Origin: Gordionus sp. m RMFG-2023
Lineage: Eukaryota > Nematomorpha > Gordioida > Chordodea > Parachordodidae
Length of the DNA: 64,000 bases
Assembly: GCF_954871325.1 (NCBI RefSeq)
Contig: NC_088778.1
Location: 34,174,730-34,238,729, forward strand
Reading direction: 5' to 3'
The position numbers and the translations under genes were made by a program. Each line of letters opens with the position of its first letter. The first letter of the stretch is position 1. Below, piece after piece: positions 46,580-58,207 of this stretch. The notes beneath the pieces are model-generated. The model ran no database searches and had not been told where the DNA came from. It was given only the letters and a program-made list of their open reading frames with translations.

Positions 46580-48550
46580 GATGGGGATCCAATTGTTAAT
46601 ACACAATATGGATATCAAAACACGATTCGTTTATAAAACCGGTTTGTTATAGAAATTGACGGTTAGAGTCGCTTAGTTCGTATTCGGCTGGTAAATAACA
46701 TCCGTAAATATTTTTACCGGGACCGAGAAATTTTAAAAAAATATTAATCTGGCCTTGAATGGGTCTATAGAAACGTTCAACTCGAACAGGGTAACTTGCG
46801 CAATAAATCCGAGCCGAGTCCGGTCGGTTTTGGAAGATATCCGATAACCGAACAACGAGATATAAAAATGCATTTTTTTTCAAAAATTTTTTTTATCCTT
46901 CATCCCGCGTGCATATAAAATAATATTTTTTAATAATTTATTCCAAAAAAAAAAATTTTTTAACCATATATAAAAATAACATTTTTATTTTATTGCAATT
47001 TTATTTATAATTTTTTGTAACACCAAAATGCAAAAAATATCACTTTTTATTTCTTTTCCCATATTTATATTATAAATAATTTATCAAACACAATTCCTAT
47101 ACATTTTACTCTCTTCCCAAATGACAAAACTTGTAAAGATGGCCACTTGGTTCGGGGTTAGAGCCCATCCTCCGCGTGAGTGAATACGCGAGGAAGAAAC
47201 TCACTTACCTCCTCCCCTCCTCCCAAACGATTTTTTTTATAAAAAAAATGTATCATGTTACTCGTTACAAAACATGTAAACCAAAAATGTGGTTGGTTAT
47301 AAATTAAGAAAGAATGCAAATGCACCATAAACATGGCATCGGTGTAATAAAATATGTAGTATATTTTTATTATTATTATTATTATAATGTTTTTAGTTAT
47401 TGCAAAAGATATAAGGGTCGTTGTACTTGGTATAATTTTTTTGTTGCATTATAATATGGAAAAGGGAAGGGAAAAAAATAAATAAAATAAAGTTAAAAGT
47501 TATTAAATAATTTTTTTTTTTTCCAAAATGCAACAATTCCTTCTCATTCCATTCGAGAAAAAAAAAATTTATTTTTATTTTTTTCCTTGTGGTGTTGTTT
47601 GTGGTGGAGGAGAGAGTAGTAAATATGTAAAAATAGGAATTATGGGGGAAGGAAAAAGGATTTGAGGAGAAGAAAAGAAAATAAATCATTTAAATCGTGT
47701 TTCATTTTTTTTTTGAATGGGTATTTTTAAATTTACCGAGGAAAATATAAGAGAAAAAAAAAACGCAAGATAGTTTTTGCGTTTTCCATAAAAAAATTTT
47801 TTTTTTTTTGGTAATTGGCCACTTTTAATGCTCAATTTAGGAGACGCCAGTTGTTGTTTTCTGTTAGTAGAGTTTTTATTTTCTTTTATAGTAAGATTAG
47901 TTCTCTCTATGGGGGATTCGTATTCACTTGATTTTAAATCCTTTAGGAAGGGCGATTAAAAATTTTTTTTTAAAAAATCCGATCTAATAGGAAATGTATT
48001 TTAGCATGGGTGGAACCCTATAAATTTCAGCCAATGACATTTTATTGTTTTTTTTTGTAAAAATTTATTATGAAAAATCCATATAAAAATTAATATAAAT
48101 TAGAAGAAGCGGTTGACGAATCTTGTGATGAATCCGAATTGCAAAGATTTTCGGGAAAATGATAAGTCGTCCTCATATATATACATTGTAAGGTTCGGAT
48201 ATATATGACTTCATATGTTATGGAACCTTTCTATGGCTCTCTGAAACATTTTGGGATACCTCACTCCCACGATACCCAAGATAACTATTGTAATTTGAAA
48301 AAAAATTCTTTAAATAATTTCAAGTTATGTAAATATTGTTTACACAAATATTTTGATCACATTTATTTGCAATCGACCAATAATTCACTGGCTACTTCAA
48401 CATAGATTAGCCCTGGATAAAATTAAAGGTCTTCGAAGGTAGAAAGCTTTTAACTTATTTCCGGTTAGAGAAAATATCTTGATAAAAGAAAGCAGATAAT
48501 CAACACATATATCAGACTATTTTCTGATAAAGATTTTGAAAAAAATTTTT
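46580..48550. other. Gene-free stretch
   Basis: No gene recognised. On the minus strand a strong splice-donor word GAGGAG|GTAAGTGAG sits at 47200-47214 in a less AT-rich patch (47140-47230). It could be a 5' UTR exon end of EcR or chance. Frames at 46647-46883, 47393-47689 and 48205-48405 match nothing known to me. Confidence 0.35.
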
Positions 48551-48619
48551 TTTTTGATGAGATCAGATTCTAAATGGAGTCAGTCGAAGATGATTCATTC
48601 AAGCTTTTTTTTTTAAATT

Positions 48620-48720
48620 AGGATTATTCTTACCATCTTCTGCGCCAGTTGAACGTGCATTTTAGCACGGCTAAAGATGATTATCGTCAAAAGATCTCTC
48701 GTCCATCATTTTTTTAGGAA
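48620..48720 (+). pseudogene. hAT dimerisation-domain fragment
   Basis: LPSSAPVERAF is followed, after one extra T, by STAKDDYRQKISRPS, which matches the hAT C-terminal (P-S-S-x-P-x-E-R-x-F-S) motif. The rest of the element is not recognisable. Confidence 0.6.
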
Positions 48721-48724
48721 AATT

Positions 48725-51700
48725 TTTGTATCGTATATTTAATTTTTCGAGTAACGACTAACGCGTTACTTTCTGAATAGCCAGTAACGAGCGTTCCCCT
48801 TTTTTTCACAAGGTAACGAGTAAGGGAAACGCGTTCCTTAGCACAAGAAAAATAGGTAAAAATTCAAATAATTTAAAATAATGACTTATTATTCAAAATT
48901 TTTTGGTAAGAGGAGCATTTTTCTATATATAAAAAGGGAAAAAAACCAAAATTACTCATAGAGAAATGTCATAGCCAAAAGCCTTGCAATATGCGTGCGG
49001 ACTTAAAGATCTCAAAAAAATTTAATAGGAAAAACCCAACCTGTTCTAGCCCCCCATCCCCCAGCAAAATCTTGGTTATGTGTATGATCTAGCTATCTAA
49101 AAATAGTTGTCTAATTATATTTATATAAAATAATGTTAGCAGCTATTTCTTTATAAACACATTTTGTGATATACTTTTTAATTATATATATATATTTTTT
49201 TAAATTTAATCCTAATTTTTTATTAAATATCTGTCCAAGTTTATTCCTATCATATTCAAAGATAAGCCTTATTTTACACAATGGATGACAAAAAAAAATA
49301 TGCTAAATATATTATTGATAATAATCTTTTAGATATTGTTAATTTTTAGATGATTAATATTATAGTGATATCAACAGAGCATCTGAAGATTTTTCATTGT
49401 TGAACTTGGCTTCCAAATGCCAAATTTAAAGAAGAAAAAAAAAGAAGGAATTATAGAGCAAAATTAGTTAATAAACTTTCATAGTTTTTAAATAATACAA
49501 ATCACAGAAAAATAATCATTTACCAAGAGGATAAGGATATAAATTTTAACAACACCTATTAAATGTTGAATTTAATTTTAAAATGGGTATTCTGATTAGA
49601 GACCCAGCTGTTAAAAAAAAATTCAGGGCCGATCTAAATTTATCCATTTTATGTTGAATTTTTTATGTAAAATAAAAATATTTAATTTTATTTATAGAAA
49701 CTAGATGCCATATGACATATTTTTTATTTTGGGTATAATAATTTTTAAAAAAGGTTTAATTTCTACATTTAAATAAATTCGGGCTTGGCCGGCAAAACTT
49801 TTAAAAATAATTTCGAGGCTTGAAAAATTAGGGCCAATCAGGTCACTAATTGTGATTTTACTATATTCATAAAGTATAATACCACACCTTCCAGTTCATC
49901 AGTTAAAAAAAATAGTGTTTAAACTAAGATGACCCGGTGATGAAAACTATGGGAATATTTTATATCTAAAGGCTAGCAATAATATTTTATAGTCATTTAT
50001 TTTACATATATAATCTATAAATAAAAATTCAATTTAAATCTATTACTATGTATTCGTATCTAGATACATTTGATTTAGAAAACATTTTTTTTTAACAACT
50101 CTGATATTTATAAAGTAAATTATAATGGTGTATTTACATTTTATTAAATAGTACCTTCTTGTTAGTATTTATTTGACTATTAATATTATTATATTTTTAA
50201 AAAAACAAAAGAAAATTGATATGAAAGGTTATACATGGAAAGGTTGAATATGATAAAAAAAAATATATCAATATACTTTCATTCAATGATAATAGTGATG
50301 AAAGTGATAAAAATAATCTGATTTTATAAGTATAATCTAAAATATATCTTGTGAAGAATATAAAAGATGTGAAAAATAAGAGTAATAAAAATCATTTAAT
50401 CAAAAGAGGTACAACTTATTTTAATTTAGGTCTTTTATATCAGTAAGGGCTAAGGAGAGTATGTAGATTCATTTTAATGGCAAGGAGAGTATGTAGATTC
50501 ATTTTAATGGGTTAAATTTATATAAAAAATATGGGATAAAATTGTATTTAATATTTTTAACATGCTATTATATAATTTTATTATAATATTTCTATAATGA
50601 TTATATTATCCATTTTGTAGATTTAAATGTTTATTAGTTTTATTTCATTGTCAATTTGTTCTATAACTATGAATTCAGGGTTATTTGATGTATTTAAAAA
50701 TTTGAATAGATTTGGAATAAATTGGATTACATGTTAATCTTAAAAGCCAAAATATCAAAACTAATACCCAAATATAATAGTATATTTGATTAATTATAAC
50801 AATAATATTAGGCTTTCTTGTTTTAAATTATATAGTGTATGCTATATGGATAGAAAAATATTTGCATAGTAAGACAATTTTATTTAAATTAGAAAAAAAA
50901 TTTTAATATAAAATTTCTTGCACTTATATTAGTTGAAATATATTATGGCAATTACCTAAATTTATAAAATAAAGATGCATACTTATTCAATATTGCTAGT
51001 AAATTATTAGAAAGGATAATAGAATTTCTAAAATTATAAAACAAGACTAAAATATTTTTAATTATCATAAAGGATATAAATATATTATAATAATCATAAT
51101 AAATTTAAACAAATAAATTAAACATATATGAAATATTTACCTTTTCATTATGGATTCTAATTTTAAGTTGGTACCTCAAACTTTTTTATTATTTTTACAT
51201 ATGTTTAACATTTAAACCGCAATATCTATTTATAGATTATGGTAAAATCAATTTTTAAATTATTTAAAAATTTATAGTATTTTGTCGCTATTTAAATAGA
51301 AGAAATTTCATAGATAATTAATTAATAAATTTAATAATACAAACAAATTATCTGGCTCTTACTGATGATTCTACTTTTTTAATTTTTCTATTTTAAAGTT
51401 CAGTGGCCCCAACGAATATCTGACACATTGGGGTGGGCACCAGCAAAGAAATAAAGGGGTATCACCAGTTCTTTTATCTTGAGCTACTTAGATACCCATA
51501 GACCAAAAAATAATACTATTATATAAAATATACGTAAATGTATTTAATGATGCAAATGTCTATGAAATGTGTAATTAAATTATTACTCAATATATGTTTT
51601 CTAAAACGGATGTGGAGCATCGAAGGGTGGTGGGAGTGGATAATTGGTTAGTTAGATGGGAAGATTCTAATAAATCCTCTACCGTAGATCAAACCCTTAG

Positions 51701-51890
51701 TTTGGATCTTCAATGGCTATTTTTTTGAGGTCTTTAAAAATTTATAGACGTTGTCCAAACCAAAAACAATCATGTTATTTAATAATGAGGAAAGTTATAG
51801 AGTTGAAAAACAATATTAAACCCATTACATTTTTATACACTGTTATATGATGCCCATAAACTCAATCTTGTGCTAAATAATACAATTGAA
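48725..51890. other. Gene-free AT-rich stretch
   Basis: No gene recognised. GTAACG words cluster at 48750-48845. A perfect 32-33-bp direct duplication (AAGGAGAGTATGTAGATTCA and following) lies at about 50452-50516. A less AT-rich patch at 51600-51720 has no recognisable content. Confidence 0.45.
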
Positions 51891-51891
51891 C

Positions 51892-51990
51892 AATAGCGTC
51901 ACTGTGAAGGGGGAGCGCAGGGCTTGGGCCCCCTAAAAAAAATTTGAAAAGCCTCTTCAAAATTTTGATTTTTTAAAATACCAAATGTAA
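51892..51990 (+). repeat. Dispersed repeat family A, end fragment
   Basis: Starts AATAGCGTCACTGTGAAGG, then GGAGCGCAGGGCTTGGGCC, like the minus-strand start of 6851-7078. The inner part is lost. Confidence 0.55.
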
Positions 51991-51999
51991 GTTTGAAAA

Positions 52000-53420
52000 A
52001 AGGTAATTTTGGATAATGTAAGCTATAAAAAATGAGATTGTAAAGGCTAGTAACGGCTCTGCAGCTAAATCCCTACAATGTTTCTTTTTTTAGCTTTCCA
52101 AATATTAATTTATTTTCATAGAGCAATTACCATAACCTGCTAATTCTAATTTTGAAATGATAATATAAAGAAAAATTACACCCATCGCTAAAATTCAGTT
52201 GTGGATGTGGAGAGCAAAAGTTTATTTGGGATGCTTTTTTTGAGTTTAAAATTTGTTTTTTTATAAGCCATTAAAAATAAATTCCCTACAAATTTTGGTT
52301 TTGGATTTTTTTCTATAATTAATTAGTTGAAATTTTTAAAACAATATATTTCAATGTATTCCTTTCGTAAACTCTTCCAAAGCATGTTCCAAAATTTATA
52401 TTTCTTAATTTGCAATACACTTAAAATATTATTATATCCTAGTCCTATGCTGTTTTATCTTGATCGTCTGAACGTTTTATTTGCTAAAACGTATCAAAAC
52501 GTATATTCGATTTACAATGAAAGATGGTCTCGTAGCAGAGTTGTACAAAAGATCTTCTCTGAAGATTTTTGAGCCAGATCTAGCTCAAAAATTTGAGCAA
52601 GATCTTTGAAGATCGTAAAATTTGAAGATCTTTTATTTTTTAAAAATTTTGTGTAACGATCTTCAAAGATTGGGTGAATTTCTATTGGTTTCTATTATGT
52701 CCTTTACAAAGCTGTTCTTATTAGAACAATTTGAATTAAATCTAAATATTTACAGAGCTACAAACTGGATTTTTTACAAAACAAATTTCAGCATAACTGA
52801 CCACCTCGTGCAATTTGTCTAAGGTTAATTATACTAATAAATGAAAAATGTAGAATGCAGTTACAAAATATTTGCCCTTAGCACTATAGGTTTAGCAGGG
52901 AAGGGACAAATGCAAATCTCCCCCATTAGAAATTTGCATGTTTTCGTAAATGTCATTTTCAGCTATTAAAAATTTTACATCTACACACACCCAACCTCTT
53001 CTCCTCCAAAATTGTATATATTATATAACTATTTTAAAAAAATTTAAATAAAAATTAGTTAATGTTAATAATTTTTAAAATAACAGCTATTTTATAATTT
53101 TTAGTAAAAAAAAGGTTTTCATAAAAAAACGAAGTGCAAATCCAAAATTATTTAAATTGTTTTTACAAAAATATAATGTAGTCAAAGGTCTAATAAGTGG
53201 ATTGGTTGTATAATCTTATCATTTTTTATTAACGCCCATATATCTTTTTTTTAACCTATTTTGATAGGCATGAGAAAAATCAAGCGTAGCTCTGAAGTTT
53301 TTAACAACATAAATTGGCGATGCGCTTAAAGAATAACGACAATTGAAGTTATTCTTTTTATAATCATAAATGATCTACTATCAACTATATAATAGGTCCA
53401 TAAAAAAAGGTAATTTTTAC
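52000..53420. other. Gene-free stretch with GAAGATCTT cluster
   Basis: No gene recognised. At 52545-52670 the words GATCTTC / GAAGATC occur about seven times in both orientations after CAGAGTTGTACAAAAGATC, resembling a hAT-like terminus without a found partner. Frames at 52327-52572 and 52622-52822 are unconvincing. Confidence 0.4.
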
Positions 53421-54187
53421 AGCTACATTTTGTCCTATTTTATCTAAAAAATTATTAGATAACCCTCCACTTTATTCTAACCCAGCATACCCCCTTAAAA
53501 GCCTACCCCCCCCCCCCCCCCATGGAAACAAATTGTTTGTCCCCGTCTCCCTAGTCTATCCTCGCTCATGTGCAGGGTTGCCAGGTCAAAATTTTCAAAT
53601 TGCGGGAGAAATTTGGTATTACGTGGGAGAAATATGAAAATTGCGGTAGAAATATAAAAATTGCTAAAAAAAATTTTTTACGGGCTTTTGAATTGACTTA
53701 ATTATCCGCCTATTATTTTTATAATAATTACAAAGTCGGTAACTATTTTTCAAAATAAAATAACATCTTGATTAATTAAAATATATTAATTTAAAAAAAA
53801 CCAACCATCTTTTTTAAATATAATATAATGTAACAAGATAAAATTTTATAAAAAAACGATTTTAATTTTACAATTAAAAATATATTTTATGCGAATGTCC
53901 CGCAAAACGACCGCAATTAGAAGTCTACCGTGTGTATGTATGTGTGTGCATAACATAAATAGGCACTTAATTATCACATATCACGTTTAAATACATAATT
54001 AAGTACTCTAAAAATAAGAAATAATACAGATGCAACTACAGTTGCGGCAATTGTAATAACTTATCTTATAGTACAACATTCACAGAGATACTTATCAACA
54101 CAATGTTAGTATAATTTTTTCCCCATAATATTTAACGACTCTAATAAAAATGAAAACTATACTTGTAGAACAAAAATGAGAAAGGCT

Positions 54188-54720
54188 ATCATCAATGTTT
54201 TAGGACCTAAATCCAGGAGGTCAATTCCTGACGATTTGAAAGATGGGCATACATATGCAATTCTAACAGATGCATCCAGTGGCGTAGCTAGGAATTTTCC
54301 TTAGAGGGGGTCCATACATATAAAAGCTGGGGGGCGGGGGGCTCAGCCGGGTTTATCTTACAAATAATAACTATATCTTCGATTATATATAATAAATATA
54401 TTTTTTAAATGCATCAATAATATGTTATTATAATTTTGTAGATTATTCTCAATGACTTTATAATAATACTATCCAGAATAATTTCAATAGTAATATAATA
54501 TCCTTCCACAAACATCAAAACCAGAAAAATATAATTCATATAAAATCACTTTTAAGTCTTTTGAACGTATAATCTAAAAAAAAAATTTTGCTCTGGGAGG
54601 GGTCCAAACCCAAAAACCACCCCCGTAGCTACGCCACTGGATGCATCTAATAAGAGAAATATTAAAATATCTCCCTTTTCCTCCGCTATTTCAACAAAAT
54701 TAAGGTCGTTTCAATAAAAC
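54188..54720 (+). pseudogene. hAT transposase remnant with first catalytic Asp, interrupted by a MITE
   Basis: Reading from 54188: INVLGPKSRRSIPDDLKDGH, then TYAILTDAS up to 54276. After the MITE and its target duplication the frame resumes as NKRNIKISPFSS. TDASN is the typical first-Asp motif of DUF4371-type hAT transposases. Later parts near 54775-54900 carry the decayed ADNAS region. Confidence 0.7.
54277..54639 (+). mobile_element. hAT MITE, CAGTGGCGTAGC family, with perfect 8-bp target duplication
   Basis: 363 bp. The left end is CAGTGGCGTAGCTAGG and the right end CGTAGCTACGCCACTG. GATGCATC is duplicated exactly at 54269-54276 and 54640-54647. It sits inside the hAT transposase remnant and so is younger than that element. 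Near both ends there are G- or C-rich blocks. Non-coding. Confidence 0.92.
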
Positions 54721-55193
54721 TTTTAAATTTTTTCCCCTCAAATAGTAAAAAATTCAAGGACTTAGCTAACTATATAATTGTATATAGCAGATTCGAGATT
54801 ATCAATAAATTGCATGTCAGCTTTCTGATCTGATAATGCCTCAGTGAGTTTGGTAAAACAGAGTGTATTTACAGAATTGAGTTAGCACAATGTTGGTTGC
54901 AATAGTTCCTAATACCCGCAATCGATAGAATTGTAAAATTTTATACACCTTTAAAAAAATATTTCTTAAATAAAGATTATAAAAGCTGTCCTAACATTTT
55001 GAAAATTTTTTTCAATAATAAATGGCAGAGGTATATTTAGGAATGATTTCACATGTAGGAAATCTATTACATGCTGTTAATATGTAGTAGCAATCAGAAG
55101 AATCTTAATAAAGATTCACAAAATTATTCAGAAGATGTTTTAATATTTACACTTAATAATTGATAATAAATTTTATAGCGCCATTGCTAAAAC

Positions 55194-55523
55194 TTAATTA
55201 TATTTTATTTGAGATTTAGATAATAGAACTAAATGTTTATCGTCGTTATTGAGATATTTATAAAATTCCTGGCATGACATATTATATATTTGTTTAACCA
55301 TTAGCTCGGCCTCTGATGTTGTTAAAGCAATCCGATTTCTCTTCTTTTTCCAGGCAGTCCTCATCAGGCTAAAAATGTGCTCGGATGAGGCATTAGAATG
55401 AGGTAAGGAGATGACATTCTCGCATATTTTTTTCAAGCATGGGGATTTATCATTATTACCAAAAAATTCTACCCATTTCTCCTCTGCTTTTAACCATCGA
55501 ACTTTAAGTATTTTGGCTATCAT
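55194..55523 (-). pseudogene. hAT C-terminal dimerisation domain on the opposite strand
   Basis: A 109-codon open frame: WVEFFGNNDKSPCLKKICEN, then VISLPHSNASSEHIFSLMRT and KKRNRIALTTSEAELMVKQI. LPHSNASSExIFSLxR is the classic motif of the hAT C-terminal domain. It lies on the strand opposite to the neighbouring hAT core and is therefore from an inverted segment or a second element. The upstream part is missing. Confidence 0.7.
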
Positions 55524-55589
55524 AGAATTACAATCTCCTTAAACAATACATCATTGCCTTTCGATATTTTTAATATATCTATATTATAA

Positions 55590-56185
55590 TTTTCCGATGT
55601 CCTCACTACGTCACCGTGACGTCATGTCATCGCTACCTCATGTCATCGGTACGTATTTATTTTTATTTTTTTTATTTGTTGATTTTATTTATTTATTTTA
55701 TACAAACAGATGAATGGAATTTCGAGAATTGATGGTGTACACATACCTAACATGGATTGAGAGATTTGAAAAATCGTCTTTGAATTGATAAAAACAATAT
55801 TCCTTCAACTTTGTAAATATGAATGAAACTTTTTATTTCACTTAATCCTTTCTTTATTTTTTAGATTACCTTATCAATTTTCATCTCATATTATCAATTA
55901 CACATTAATGAAATCTCTACAAGACTCAACTTGTATATTAATTTTGAACATACTCACAATTTTTGTCAGTACTTACATTACAATTTTTTATACACATATT
56001 TTTCTTATATAACCAATAATTAAGAAGATAACCAAGTATATTCAAATATTTAAATATTATTATCCTAACCTATTTACAATCTCCAATCCTTATAAATAAG
56101 TCTTTCTTTATTTTTTTCCCCTCCCTTAATGAATTTATTATCTCATTCTTTTCTTTCTATCTCTATTATCTATTAACAACTATTT
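55590..56185. other. Gene-free stretch with GTCATCG words
   Basis: At 55600-55650 GACGTCA and repeated CATGTCATCG words form a small direct-repeat cluster. The rest is T-rich and shows no gene. Confidence 0.4.
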
Positions 56186-56189
56186 CTCA

Positions 56190-56610
56190 AAACTTTATCA
56201 ATTCCTTTAATTTAATTTAATTTAATTTTTATAATATAATAATTTATACCTTCTTTTTTTAATCTTATTTTTTAATTACCTTACAATTAATTAACCTTAA
56301 TCTTAATAACATTACATTCATCATGTTATTTTTTAACTTTTAGAATATGATAATAGGCTTGATAAGTCCCCCCAAGTTTTTTCTTGATGATAGCTAAACC
56401 TTATCAATTCCTTTAATTTAATTATTATTATTTTTATAGTATAATAATTTATAACTTCTTTTTCCCCCCTTTTTTAATCTTATTTTTTAATTACCTTACA
56501 ATTAATTAACCTTAATCTTAATAAAATTACATTCATCATGTTATTTTATAACTTTTAGAATATCATAATAGGCTTGATAAGTCCCCCAAAATTTTTTTTT
56601 GATGATAGGC
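56190..56610. repeat. About 205-bp direct tandem duplication
   Basis: Two adjacent units, each running from TATCAATTCCTTTAATTTAA through CTTACAATTAATTAACC to AATAGGCTTGATAAGTCCCC and TTGATGATAG, differ by small indels. Non-coding. Confidence 0.8.
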
Positions 56611-57069
56611 ATCTATTATTGACCCATCTACTGGTTTTCTATTATTTTAATGTTTGTTTAATTATATCAATAGTTTATTAATATTTTTGCTTGATTTCTT
56701 TATTTGTCTAGGCTAACCCTAATCCCTCACTTTGCTACAAAACATGATATCAATTATTAAAGATAAGCAAAGAAAGTAATGACAATTCAACAAACGCCTT
56801 ACCCGTTCTACCAAAATAATAAAGAACTAGGCTTGAAATGAACTCATCTGGAGGTTTATTTTGTTTTTTTTTATCTTATGTTTTATATCTATGTTTATTT
56901 TATTTTCATCCAGTTCTCCAAATTATACTATCACCATTACCAGAATCCCTATGCCTCAGCCTATTTTTTAACAAATATAAACATTTAATTCTGTACTATC
57001 ATTCACTTCACTAGGAGTTAATATTAATATTACTTTATCCCTGAGAAACTTTCAGAATATTTAGAGGAA

Positions 57070-57440
57070 TGTTTAAACTTGAATGCACAGTACGGCCAAT
57101 TTCATCAACTTTATTATTGAAAAAATATGCAGTAGTTCTGTCGTGGCTTAAAACAATACTTACGACCGTTTTATGGTTGAGTTAACATTGTCGTTCATGA
57201 TTCTATTTTAGAAGGGGATCCAATGCTGACATTGACAGAAAAATCGTTTTGCGTGTTCAAACTTGAATGTACAGTACGGCCAATTTCATCAACTTTATTA
57301 ATGGAAATATATGCAGTAGTTCCGTCGTGGCCTTTATAACAATACTTACAACCGTTTTATGGTTGAGTTAACATTGTCGTTCATGATTCTATTTTAGATG
57401 GGGATACCAATGCTGACATTGACAGAAATATCGTTTTGCG
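57070..57440. repeat. About 184-bp direct tandem duplication, possibly with coding-like reading
   Basis: Two adjacent units share AACTTGAATG, CAGTACGGCCAATTTCATC and GGTTGAGTTAACATTGTCG. They are less AT-rich than the flanks. On the minus strand one unit reads open for about 45 codons (HKTVVSIVLSHDRTTAYFF, then NNKVDEIGRTVHSSL) and includes a GTAAGTATTG donor-like word. No family recognised. Confidence 0.75.
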
Positions 57441-57499
57441 TTTCTTCTACCAGTATCCCAAGGCATAGGCATATCATCTTTATGAGGACGTAATGTGTT

Positions 57500-58190
57500 T
57501 TGTACACTGCTTTGTTAATCCGTCATCACTCTCATCTACAATACTAAATGATATAAAATTATACATTAATTATTTCCTCTCCAGACGACCGCCCGGATAT
57601 ATTTTGTCGCTTTTTCCATCAAAAATTAAAATGCCAACAAGGATTTGCTCTTAATTTTATCAAATACATAATAAATAATCCTCATTATTTTTAAAAAAAT
57701 TATCCTAAATTTATATGTCAATAAAAAAAAATATCTTAAAAAATATATAAATAATTTGCATATAAGTTTCATTAATGTTTAATGGCATTTTTGTAATTTA
57801 AATAGACAGAATTTTTTTATTTTACTTAACATAAAAAAATATATATTTCAGAAATGCGACATACATTAAATTTATCTGAAAAACAACAATAACCCTATAT
57901 AATAAACAACATATTTTTTAGATATAATTTTAATTGATCATATTACCAAAAAGTATAAGAGTCGGTTATTTTTATTTTATTTCTCATGATTCTCTTATAA
58001 GTGGTTGCCCAGGCCTTCCCAGTTTCCCTTAACACGGAATTTACATGTTTTTTTCCCATATTAGACTAATTGGTAAATCAGATATTTCCCGTTCATGTGG
58101 TGATATTAAAAATTTAACTTGGGGCGAGAAAAAATTTTCAAAATTATAATGGGTAGGACTGGGCTTGGAACCTCAAAATTAATATTAGCT
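57500..58190. other. Gene-free stretch
   Basis: No gene recognised. The right part (58120-58199) belongs to the repeat into which the foldback element inserted. Confidence 0.45.
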
Positions 58191-58207
58191 TACACCTGAC
58201 TTGGGAA

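Larger units (their letters stand above)
53573..55120 (+). mobile_element. Second, rearranged copy of the 14.7-kb hAT element
   Basis: Starts CAGGGTTGCCAGGTC, then CAAATTGCGGGAGAAATTTG, which matches the right terminus of 14708-16214 inverted. From about 53940 it follows the left half of that element directly (CACGTTTAAATACATAAT, then TTTTAGGACC..TCCAGG). The ATGGCAGAGG..ATATTTAGGAATGATTTCA block at 55020-55060 is shared. No right terminus was found. It is split by a MITE at 54277-54639. Confidence 0.65.

Noticed and set aside
52545-52670. GAAGATCTT cluster as a complete MITE
   Set aside because: One hAT-like end but no matching inverted end or target duplication was found.
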